Positions 1-5,283 of a stretch of DNA of 6,718 nt are shown piece after piece. Position 1 is the first letter of the stretch. Each line of letters begins with the position of its first letter. The position numbers and the translations under genes were made by a program. This DNA is from an uncultured Chitinophagaceae bacterium (GTDB taxonomy: Bacteria; Bacteroidota; Bacteroidia; Chitinophagales; Chitinophagaceae), in the NCBI GenBank assembly GCA_946479005.1, contig CAMLEM010000096.1, positions 1-6,718 of the forward strand. Direction: 5' to 3'. Below the pieces are notes generated by a model. It saw only the letters and a list, made by a program, of their open reading frames with translations. It searched no databases and was not told the origin of the DNA.

Positions 1-165
1 CTTCCCTTGCGGGGAACCACGATGACGATGGCGATGGCAATGTTCACAACGAACCAGCTGGGCGTGGGACTGACCACAGCCGCGATCTGGCTGATCAACC
101 TGGTTATACCGGCTGTGTTGGGGAGTTTGTTGTTGTTGACTTTGAGAAAATTGGTAAAGGAGTGA
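1..165 (+). CDS. C-terminal end of a probable flippase-like membrane protein (partial)
   Basis: The frame is open from the first base and ends at a TGA at 163-165, giving 54 residues of a protein whose start lies outside the window. The piece begins LPLRGTTMTMAMAMFTTNQL and ends with a hydrophobic stretch (about residues 29-48, containing WLINLVIPAVLG) followed by a basic tail, LRKLVKE. A Trp-Leu-Ile-Asn helix followed by a Pro-Ala-Val-Leu-Gly helix near the C-terminus resembles the last membrane segments of the lysylphosphatidylglycerol synthase transmembrane/flippase-like family (UPF0104, YbhN-type) of Bacteroidota. That assignment is inferred from a short, low-complexity piece; another polytopic inner-membrane protein is possible. 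The gene converges on the hydrolase gene ending at 294. No clear hairpin plus T-run terminator follows it. Confidence 0.5.
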   Translation, partial: LPLRGTTMTMAMAMFTTNQLGVGLTTAAIWLINLVIPAVLGSLLLLTLRKLVKE

Positions 166-293
166 TACTTTATACAGTCTAACAGCCGGACGCAGCGGGC
201 GCGGCGAAGCGCAACGGTCCAACGGAACAGCCAATACATCTTCTCGTCTTCCAAACTTCCCTTCTCCTCCGCTCAAATACGAGCAAAGCGAGT
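166..293. other. Convergent intergenic spacer, no gene seen
   Basis: This 128-bp spacer separates the 3' ends of two converging genes. Its left half is GC-rich (around 183-215, with a weak GCGC/GCGC inverted repeat at 199-202 and 209-212). Its right half (about 236-293) is strongly pyrimidine-biased on the plus strand. An 8-base direct repeat, AAACTTCC, occurs at 253-260 and again at 296-303, overlapping the end of the hydrolase gene. A short inverted repeat (GCTC at 271-274, GAGC at 281-284) is too weak to call a terminator. A short minus-strand frame through it continues out of frame from the hydrolase gene and has no recognisable product. Confidence 0.55.
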
Positions 294-1154
294 CTAAACT
301 TCCTCCAACTTAAAAAAATTCTTTGCCCTGATGCCCTTCTCCGTCCTCTCGAGGTCACAGCATTCAAACTTCGGGTCGTGCTCGAAAAATAAAATGTAAT
401 CATTCTCCACGGCTTCTTCCAGGAAAGACCTTTTTTCGATCAGTGTGGTCAGCGGAAACATATCATAGGCCATCACATAGGGGAGCGGGATATGACCCTG
501 GGAGGGAAGCAGGTCCGCCATATACACGATCGTTCTTCCATTATACCGGATTTGAGGAAGCATCATCTTCTCCGTATGCCCGCTCACAAACCGTACGGTG
601 ATATTTTCGGAGAATTTTTCTTCTCCCAGCCTGCCTTCGGTCATCTCACGGGTGTTGACGAAATTCAGCTGCCCGGATTCCTGTATCGGCAAAATGTTCT
701 CTTTCAGGAAAGAAGCCTTCTCTCTTTCATTGGGATTCGTGGCCCATTCCCAATGTTCCTTATTGCTCCAGTAACGCGCGTTCTTAAAGGTGGGCACAAG
801 TTTGTCGCCTTCTCTTTTGATACTCCCCCCGCAATGATCGAAATGCAGGTGAGTGAGAAATGCATCCGTGATGTCATCCGGGTGAAAACCGTGTTTAGCC
901 AGCGAACTTTCCAATGTTTCATCCCCGTACAGGTAATAATGGCGGAAGAATTTTTCATCCTGCTTGGTGCCATTTCCGTTATCTACCAGGATCAGCCTGT
1001 TCTCATCTTCGATGAGCAGGCAGCGAAGGGCCCAGGAGCACAGATTATTTTCATCGGCAGGATTGATCTTATTCCAGATGGACTTTGGCACCACCCCGAA
1101 CATCGCTCCGCCGTCGAGCTTGAAAAAACCGGTGTTGATGGTATAAAGTTTCAT
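294..1154 (-). CDS. Metallo-beta-lactamase-fold hydrolase (AHL-lactonase/MPH-like subgroup)
   Basis: This 286-residue soluble protein has no signal peptide or membrane segment and is probably cytoplasmic. The di-metal site of the metallo-beta-lactamase superfamily is complete: THLHFDHCGG gives H102, H104, D106 and H107, followed by H193 in SGHTEKMMLP, D214 in VYMADLLPS and H259 in FFEHDP. Order and spacing match the lactonase-type branch (AHL lactonases, methyl parathion hydrolase-like proteins), but D214 is followed by LLP, so the tyrosine found just after this Asp in AiiA-type lactonases is absent. Substrate is therefore unknown; a lactone or other ester hydrolase is an inference. The ATG overlaps the TGA of the upstream transporter gene as ATGA, which points to translational coupling and fixes the start. 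Alternative: a general MBL hydrolase of unknown substrate. Confidence 0.9.
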   Translation of the reverse strand: MKLYTINTGFFKLDGGAMFGVVPKSIWNKINPADENNLCSWALRCLLIEDENRLILVDNGNGTKQDEKFFRHYYLYGDETLESSLAKHGFHPDDITDAFLTHLHFDHCGGSIKREGDKLVPTFKNARYWSNKEHWEWATNPNEREKASFLKENILPIQESGQLNFVNTREMTEGRLGEEKFSENITVRFVSGHTEKMMLPQIRYNGRTIVYMADLLPSQGHIPLPYVMAYDMFPLTTLIEKRSFLEEAVENDYILFFEHDPKFECCDLERTEKGIRAKNFFKLEEV

Positions 1155-2449
1155 AATGTTTTTTTTGCGGCCCGGGCATACATCAGTAATAAAAGCCCGA
1201 TGATAAAAAAGATGGCCAGGGCCATTACGGATCCCCGCTGGCTTCCTGTCAACTCGGTGATGTATCCATAACTGAAAATCCCGACCACGGCGGCCAGCTT
1301 CTCAGTGACATCATAAAAGCTAAAGAAGGAGGCTGTGTCCCTGGTAGGAGGCATTAACTTGGAATAAGTACTGCGGCTCAGCGATTGGATACCTCCCATT
1401 ACGAATCCCACTCCCGCGCCCAGCGAACAGAATTCAACCACACCGCCCACCGGGAGATTATAAGCCACCACGCATAAACCGATCCATAGAGCCAGCAGGA
1501 TCATCAGCGTAGGAAAATTCCCGATCCTGGAAGAAAGCCGGGAGATCAGGTAAGCGCCCGGGATGGCAACGAGCTGGATCAGCATAATGGCGATGATGAG
1601 GGTTTCTGTTTCCATCATCAGCTCTTCCTTGCCATAAAGAACCGCCACAAGCATCACGGTTTGAACCGCCATATTATAAAAAAAGAAAGCTCCAAGGAAT
1701 CTTTTTAGCGCCGACAATTTTTTTAGCTGCTCCCAAACCTTGCTTAATTCGCGATAACCACCGGCCAGGTCGCTTTTTCGCGCTGGAGGGGAAGTCGAAG
1801 CCGGAAGGGGTTTGGGAAGCCGTTTCAGGGAATACTGCCCGAACGACCACCACCAGATACCGACGAGCAGGAATGAAAACTGCGATCCCTTGGATTCCGT
1901 TATTCCAAAGAGATCGGGCTTCAGCACAAAGACGAAGCATAGGATCTGTAAGATCACACTGCCCACATAACCGTAAACAAATCCTTTGGCACTGACCGCA
2001 TCGCGGTCTTCCGGCGCCGCTATCTCAGGTAAGAAAGAATTATAAAATACCTGCGCGCCCCAAAAGCCGACACAGGCAACGATCACCGATGCGATTCCCA
2101 GTCCTAAAGTATCCCTGTCGAAAAAGAACATCGAAGCGCAGGCCAGGCTCCCCAGCGTCATAAAGAAGAGAAGAAAGCGTTTCTTATTTCCCCGGTAGTC
2201 CGCAATGGAGGAAAGTAGCGGGGAGCTGATGGCGACGATCAGCAGGGCCAGGGCAATGGCATAATTGTATAATGCCGTGTTCTCAAACTCCCTTCCCAGG
2301 AAGGTCACCGTGGATCCGCCGGAATGGTCCACCGCAACCGCCGTGAAGTAAGTGGGAAAGATAGTTGAAGTGATTACCAGGCTATAGGCTGAACTCGCCC
2401 AGTCGTACATAGCCCAGCCATTGATGGTCTTCCGGGAAGCGGTTTGCAT
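1151..2449 (-). CDS. MFS transporter, UMF1 (Atg22-like) family
   Basis: This 432-residue polytopic inner-membrane protein has about twelve hydrophobic segments split by a basic cytoplasmic loop around residues 208-248. UMF1-family marks are visible: an N-terminal NGWAMYDWASSAY (10-22), YNSFLPEIA with a following acidic/Arg stretch (136-149), GGIQSLSRSTYSKLMPP (352-368) and FFSFYDVTEKLAAVVG (375-390). Length is normal for bacterial members. The family is related to fungal Atg22 vacuolar effluxers, but bacterial substrates are generally unknown, so none is assigned. The gene lies 39 bp downstream of the VOC gene and its stop overlaps the hydrolase start by 4 bp, suggesting that transporter and hydrolase are made together. 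Its last codons include a run of eight A residues (minus strand, 1166 to 1159), just before the overlap. No Shine-Dalgarno site precedes the ATG. Confidence 0.9.
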   Translation of the reverse strand: MQTASRKTINGWAMYDWASSAYSLVITSTIFPTYFTAVAVDHSGGSTVTFLGREFENTALYNYAIALALLIVAISSPLLSSIADYRGNKKRFLLFFMTLGSLACASMFFFDRDTLGLGIASVIVACVGFWGAQVFYNSFLPEIAAPEDRDAVSAKGFVYGYVGSVILQILCFVFVLKPDLFGITESKGSQFSFLLVGIWWWSFGQYSLKRLPKPLPASTSPPARKSDLAGGYRELSKVWEQLKKLSALKRFLGAFFFYNMAVQTVMLVAVLYGKEELMMETETLIIAIMLIQLVAIPGAYLISRLSSRIGNFPTLMILLALWIGLCVVAYNLPVGGVVEFCSLGAGVGFVMGGIQSLSRSTYSKLMPPTRDTASFFSFYDVTEKLAAVVGIFSYGYITELTGSQRGSVMALAIFFIIGLLLLMYARAAKKTL

Positions 2450-2488
2450 AATGCAATTTAAGGATCGTTTACCGGAGATCGCGGCAGT

Positions 2489-2923
2489 TTACTTCTGTTG
2501 TTCATTGAACGACATCATCCAGTTCACACCGAATTTATCGGTCCACATACCGAAATAATCTCCCCAGAAGGTTTTTCCCATTGGCATTGTAACCTTGCCA
2601 CCGGACGAGAGTGCATTGAATAATTTATCAGCTTCCTCTTTTGATTCCGCATTTATGGAAATGGAAAAATTATTTCCAGGCTGGAAACCCGGGGCCCATT
2701 CACCACCGGTATCACTGCCCATCAGGCTTGTTTCCTTGCTGATCGGGAGGGATACGTGCATTATCTTTTCCCCGTCTTCAGGGCTCATTGTATGCCCGCT
2801 GTCGGCTGGCATATCCTTGAAGCGGCCTACATATCCGAAGTCACCGCCAAACGCGGCCTTGTAAAAATTGAATGCTTCTTCGCAATTGCCGTTGAAGTTC
2901 AGATAAACATTGACGGACGCCAT
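2489..2923 (-). CDS. VOC-family protein, PhnB/glyoxalase-like
   Basis: This 144-residue soluble protein has the single-domain layout of PhnB-like members of the vicinal oxygen chelate superfamily, which fold as paired beta-alpha-beta-beta-beta units and usually dimerise. Visible marks are the N-terminal VNVYLNFNGNCEEAFNFYK (4-22, pairing a beta strand with the helix typical of PhnB proteins), KIMHVSLPI (53-61, with H56 at a usual ligand position), LMGSD (67-71) and the C-terminal WGDYFGMWTDKFGVNWMMSF (120-139), the family's most conserved stretch. Many members have no proven activity; some are annotated as 3-demethylubiquinone methyltransferase-like or glyoxalase/bleomycin-resistance-like without enzymatic support. 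No reaction is assigned here. It is the first of three genes that look like a small-molecule handling set after uppP, with an 84-bp gap upstream and 39 bp to the transporter. Confidence 0.9.
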   Translation of the reverse strand: MASVNVYLNFNGNCEEAFNFYKAAFGGDFGYVGRFKDMPADSGHTMSPEDGEKIMHVSLPISKETSLMGSDTGGEWAPGFQPGNNFSISINAESKEEADKLFNALSSGGKVTMPMGKTFWGDYFGMWTDKFGVNWMMSFNEQQK

Positions 2924-2942
2924 ATTATTGGGTTTTGGAGGA

Positions 2943-2950
2943 CCAATTTA
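2943..2950 (-). promoter_or_regulatory. Weak candidate -7 box upstream of the VOC gene
   Basis: Read on the minus strand this is TAAATTGG, one mismatch from the Bacteroidota TAnnTTTG consensus, ending about 20 bases before the VOC start codon. No TTG is visible at 17-23 bases upstream, so it is weak. If real, it would let the last three genes be transcribed apart from the envelope genes. Confidence 0.2.
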
Positions 2951-2969
2951 AGAAATAGTTGGTGAACAG

Positions 2970-3003
2970 TTACAGTGAAGAGCCGTTTCTCCGGAAACTG
3001 TAA
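2970..3003 (-). repeat. Nested inverted repeat just after uppP
   Basis: The outer arms TTACAG (2970-2975) and CTGTAA (2998-3003) are exact complements. They enclose a second hairpin, GTTTC (2985-2989) and GAAAC (2994-2998), with a TCCG loop; the arms share the C at 2998. The structure starts a few bases after the uppP stop codon, so it could be a 3'-end or processing structure between uppP and the VOC gene. There is no T-run after it, so a standard intrinsic terminator is not supported. Confidence 0.3.
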
Positions 3004-3007
3004 TTAA

Positions 3008-3841
3008 TTACCCGATCAGGCCCTGCCAGATCAGTATGAGCAGGATGATCCCCGCTACGATCCGGTACCATCCAAACAGGCGGAACCCGTGTTTCTGCAA
3101 AAATCCAATGAAGAATTTAATGGCTAGCATGGCTACCACAAAAGCCACGATGTTGCCGATGATAAAGGCGAGTGTATTCTCCCGCGTAGAGGTAACCAGG
3201 TCGATGCCGCTGCTCCGGCCACCGGAAATTGCCCACTCCTTAATGAATAAGGCGTAAACCGATACCGCGAACATCGTGGGTACCGCCAGGAAAAAAGAAA
3301 ATTCGGCGGCGAGGTTGCGGGTGAGCTTTTGCTGCATTCCCCCGATGATCGAGGCAGCGCTGCGGCTGACCCCCGGGATCATTGCGAGCACCTGCCAGCA
3401 CCCGATGAGGAAGGCATTGAGATAACTCACTTTGGGTTCTGTGTCGATGGTATGCACAGTGAATACTCTGTCAATGACAAGCAGCACAAATCCTCCCAGC
3501 AATAAACTGACTGCTACAACCGTGGGGTTGAAAAGCAGTTCATCAATTTTTTCTTCAAAGAGATAACCCAGGACCAGGGCAGGCAATACGCCTACCGCGA
3601 GCTTGGCGTAGAACTGCCAGCGATTGAACTGGAAGAATTTTCTCCAGTAGAGGACGACCACCGCAAGAATGGCTCCCAGCTGGATGGCTACCGTGAATAA
3701 TTTGACGAAACTCGTTTCCTCCTCGGTTTCTCCCAGCTGAAGAAGATGCCCGGTTATGATCATATGCCCCGTGGATGATATGGGAAGGAATTCTGTAAGT
3801 CCCTCCACGATGGCAATAATGACCGCTTCGAATATGCTCAT
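3008..3841 (-). CDS. uppP: Undecaprenyl-diphosphatase UppP (BacA)
   Basis: UppP removes a phosphate from undecaprenyl pyrophosphate at the inner membrane, regenerating the lipid carrier used for peptidoglycan and other surface polymers. Overproduction of this family gives bacitracin resistance. The 277-residue length is normal, with about eight hydrophobic segments. The first catalytic motif is EGLTEFLPISSTGH at residues 13-26, with E13, E17, S23 and H26 matching the catalytic Glu, Glu, Ser and His of the E. coli enzyme. The second is IPGVSRSAAS at 155-164, with R160 as the catalytic arginine. NLAAEFSFFLAVPTM (176-190) is the family's second-repeat signature. All key residues are present, so the enzyme should be active. 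It lies 24 bp after the DUF3098 gene, in the ftsX-DUF3098-uppP order common in Bacteroidota. Confidence 0.97.
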   Translation of the reverse strand: MSIFEAVIIAIVEGLTEFLPISSTGHMIITGHLLQLGETEEETSFVKLFTVAIQLGAILAVVVLYWRKFFQFNRWQFYAKLAVGVLPALVLGYLFEEKIDELLFNPTVVAVSLLLGGFVLLVIDRVFTVHTIDTEPKVSYLNAFLIGCWQVLAMIPGVSRSAASIIGGMQQKLTRNLAAEFSFFLAVPTMFAVSVYALFIKEWAISGGRSSGIDLVTSTRENTLAFIIGNIVAFVVAMLAIKFFIGFLQKHGFRLFGWYRIVAGIILLILIWQGLIG

Positions 3842-3865
3842 TGAAAAAATTGGATCTCGCGGAAA

Positions 3866-4105
3866 TTATTTCGGGCTTTTGAAGATCGCGTACACCTCGA
3901 TCACCAGGCCGGCGAGGATCAGCAGCGGGGCGATCGTGATCCTGCGTGCACTGTACACCGAATCCGCTTCAAAGATGGCCGGGTTGGTGCTTTTGCCACC
4001 TGCCATCAACAGCATTCCCAGCGCCATCACGCCCAGGCCGATCAACATCCAACGGTAATTGGCCTTCTCAAAGATCGCGGGCCCGCTGTTGCTTTTTTCT
4101 TTCAT
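3866..4105 (-). CDS. DUF3098 small membrane protein
   Basis: This 79-residue protein begins with a short polar N-terminus. Two hydrophobic segments follow, at about residues 19-36 (WMLIGLGVMALGMLLMAG) and 57-75 (TIAPLLILAGLVIEVYAIF). Between them is a short loop with GGKSTNPAIFEADSVYSARR, and the protein ends in the polar KSPK. The pattern (Tyr-Arg-Trp before helix 1, GGKS after it, an Arg-Arg-Ile-Thr-Ile-Ala-Pro lead into helix 2 and Glu-Val-Tyr-Ala-Ile at the end) is characteristic of DUF3098, a family known essentially from Bacteroidota and of unknown function. Both termini are probably on the same side of the inner membrane. It lies 46 bp after ftsX and 24 bp before uppP, so a role in the envelope or division is plausible by context only. 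Confidence 0.9.
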   Translation of the reverse strand: MKEKSNSGPAIFEKANYRWMLIGLGVMALGMLLMAGGKSTNPAIFEADSVYSARRITIAPLLILAGLVIEVYAIFKSPK

Positions 4106-4124
4106 ACCAGATCATTTGGGGTTG

Positions 4125-4155
4125 CAAGATAAGGGTTGCACGGAAGAAATCTCAA
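4125..4155 (-). promoter_or_regulatory. Weak candidate internal promoter for DUF3098-uppP
   Basis: On the minus strand, TATCTTG (4131 to 4125) resembles the Bacteroidota -7 box with one T missing. A TTG (4155 to 4153, overlapping the end of ftsX) lies 21 bases upstream, within the accepted 17-23 range. The transcript would start about 15-20 bases before the DUF3098 ATG. An 8-base direct repeat, GGGTTGCA on the plus strand (4119-4126 and 4133-4140), overlaps it. The imperfect box keeps confidence low. Confidence 0.25.
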
Positions 4156-5024
4156 TAGAGATCGTCCAGTTTCATCTTCAGGTATTTAAGCACGCTTCGG
4201 TGCGTACTTACCAGGGTTATGCACACGCCCAGCACCACCAGCCCGACAAAGAGAAGCGTTATGCTTTTGGAGTCGTGGATGGCCTTGAGCTCAGGAACAT
4301 TCTTCTCGGCGATCATCATCAGGATCCAGACCGCGGCGATGGCGATCAGTCCGCTCAGCGCTCCATTGATGATGGCCCGGATATTCATTGGCTTGGCAAT
4401 GAACCAGCGCGTGGCACCCACCATCTGCATCGTTTTAATGAGAAAACGGTTGCTGAACATCGCCAGGCGGATCGTGTTATCAATGAGTACGATCACCACG
4501 ATGGCGAGGATGATCGCGAGACCCAGCAGGATCAGGCTGATCCGCCTAATATTTTTGTTCAGTTGGTCGATCAGTCCTCCCTGGTACTTGACCTCGGTGA
4601 CATAAGTTTGCTTTTCCAGGTCTGCCTTGATATTGGCGAGCGTGTCCGTGTTGACATATTCCTTTTTGAGCTTGAAATCAATGCTGCTCGGAAGGGGATT
4701 GTAATCGATGATGTCGTCCCAGGCCTCATTCCCATCTGCAATGAATTTTTGACGGGCCATTTCCTTGGTGGTGTAAGCCCAGGTCTTCACGTAAGGCTTG
4801 GAAGATATGTAATCCACAAGGGCCACACTGTCCTTGGGGTTCAGGGTTTCCCGGAGATATACGTTCACTTCAACGTTTTCCTTGAAATGTTCCCCGAGTT
4901 TGCCGGCATTGATGATGAACCAGCCTATGATGCCGAGTACGAACAGTACCAGAGTCACGCCCAGGACGGACATAAAGTAAGAAGGCTTTCCGCGTTTAAT
5001 GGACGCTTTACGGGATTCTGCCAT
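4152..5024 (-). CDS. ftsX: Cell division protein FtsX
   Basis: FtsX is the membrane half of the FtsEX complex, an ABC-type mechanotransmitter at the division site that activates peptidoglycan hydrolases in the periplasm. The 290-residue protein has the family layout: a basic cytoplasmic N-terminus, membrane segment 1 at about 17-40, an extracytoplasmic domain at about 41-160, then segments at about 161-183, 215-238 and 253-275. The stretch NTIRLAMFSNRFLIKTMQ followed by MVGATRWFI (183-209), just after segment 2, is the conserved FtsX cytoplasmic motif that contacts FtsE. The C-terminus KYLKMKLDDLY is typical of Bacteroidota members. No ftsE lies beside it; the upstream neighbour is leuS on the opposite strand, so ftsE must be elsewhere. 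It is the first gene of the minus-strand group and has its own promoter candidate at 5075-5102. Confidence 0.96.
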   Translation of the reverse strand: MAESRKASIKRGKPSYFMSVLGVTLVLFVLGIIGWFIINAGKLGEHFKENVEVNVYLRETLNPKDSVALVDYISSKPYVKTWAYTTKEMARQKFIADGNEAWDDIIDYNPLPSSIDFKLKKEYVNTDTLANIKADLEKQTYVTEVKYQGGLIDQLNKNIRRISLILLGLAIILAIVVIVLIDNTIRLAMFSNRFLIKTMQMVGATRWFIAKPMNIRAIINGALSGLIAIAAVWILMMIAEKNVPELKAIHDSKSITLLFVGLVVLGVCITLVSTHRSVLKYLKMKLDDLY

Positions 5025-5074
5025 GGGTTTGTTTCAGGTTTGGGTTAGTGGATACACGCTCTTGACAGGGCAGG

Positions 5075-5102
5075 CAAAAATAACCGAAATCTCCGCTTCA
5101 AA
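5075..5102 (-). promoter_or_regulatory. Candidate promoter for the ftsX operon
   Basis: On the minus strand, TATTTTTG (5082 to 5075) matches the Bacteroidota -7 consensus TAnnTTTG exactly. TTTG (5102 to 5099) lies 16 bases upstream, matching the -33 element at a slightly short spacing. Transcription would start around 5068, leaving a leader of roughly 45 bases before the ftsX ATG, which has no Shine-Dalgarno site (A-rich leader). Confidence 0.55.
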
Positions 5103-5114
5103 CCGTACAATCCT

Positions 5115-5122
5115 TATTTTTG
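5115..5122 (+). promoter_or_regulatory. Candidate -7 box of the leuS promoter
   Basis: TATTTTTG matches the Bacteroidota TAnnTTTG consensus exactly. No good TTG occurs at the expected upstream distance (only TTC at 5097-5099, 15 bases away), so the -33 element is missing or degenerate. A start near 5127 would give leuS an unusually long leader of about 155 bases containing both inverted repeats described below. Confidence 0.4.
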
Positions 5123-5132
5123 TTACCCATCA

Positions 5133-5160
5133 GCCTGTTGAATTTCAACATTGAACAGGC
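5133..5160 (+). repeat. Imperfect stem-loop in the predicted leuS leader
   Basis: The arms GCCTGTT (5133-5139) and AACAGGC (5154-5160) pair fully. A G-G mismatch (5140 and 5153) follows, then AAT/ATT (5141-5143 and 5150-5152), closing on a six-base loop (TTCAAC). An alternative symmetry, GTTGAA-T-TTCAAC (5137-5149), overlaps it and looks more like a protein-binding dyad than a hairpin. It lies just downstream of the predicted start of transcription. Confidence 0.4.
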
Positions 5161-5246
5161 ATAACGATTGCCGGCAGCTTGTATTATCGCGTCCCGCCAT
5201 TTGAATCAAAAGAAGTCACTATTTAAGTCTTCTTTCACAAAAAAGG

Positions 5247-5264
5247 CTGGCATTGACCTGCCAG
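5247..5264 (+). repeat. Short stem-loop just before leuS
   Basis: CTGGCA (5247-5252) and TGCCAG (5259-5264) are perfect complements around a six-base loop (TTGACC). The stem ends 19 bases before the leuS ATG and is followed by an A-rich stretch. No T-run follows, so it is not a terminator. It could influence ribosome access or be chance. Confidence 0.35.
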
Positions 5265-5283
5265 GTAAAATTTCCAAAGAAAA

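Noticed and set aside
199..212. GCGC-GGCGAA-GCGC as a terminator for the left-edge gene
   Set aside because: The stem has only four pairs and no T-run follows.
179..403. A 74-codon minus-strand frame across the end of the MBL gene and the spacer
   Set aside because: It is mostly out of frame with the hydrolase gene and Arg/Ser-rich, with no domain. It is best explained as a frame shadow.
492..1271. A 259-codon open frame on the plus strand opposite the MBL hydrolase and the end of the transporter
   Set aside because: It is antisense to two genes with intact family motifs and crosses their junction. Its translation shows no domain.
4059..5048. A 329-codon open frame on the plus strand spanning all of ftsX
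   Set aside because: The product is a His/Asp/Gln-rich sequence with no recognisable domain, exactly antisense to a strongly supported FtsX. Long antisense frames like this arise from codon bias at balanced-to-high GC.
5120..5164. A 14-codon TTG-started mini-frame with several Leu codons (a possible leucine leader peptide)
   Set aside because: It was tempting for a leuS attenuator, but the start codon overlaps the predicted -7 box so it would not be on the transcript, there is no ATG, and no terminator with a T-run follows.
5127..5283. T-box riboswitch upstream of leuS
   Set aside because: No T-box consensus sequence, specifier-loop layout or terminator/antiterminator pair is visible, and the class is rare in Bacteroidota.
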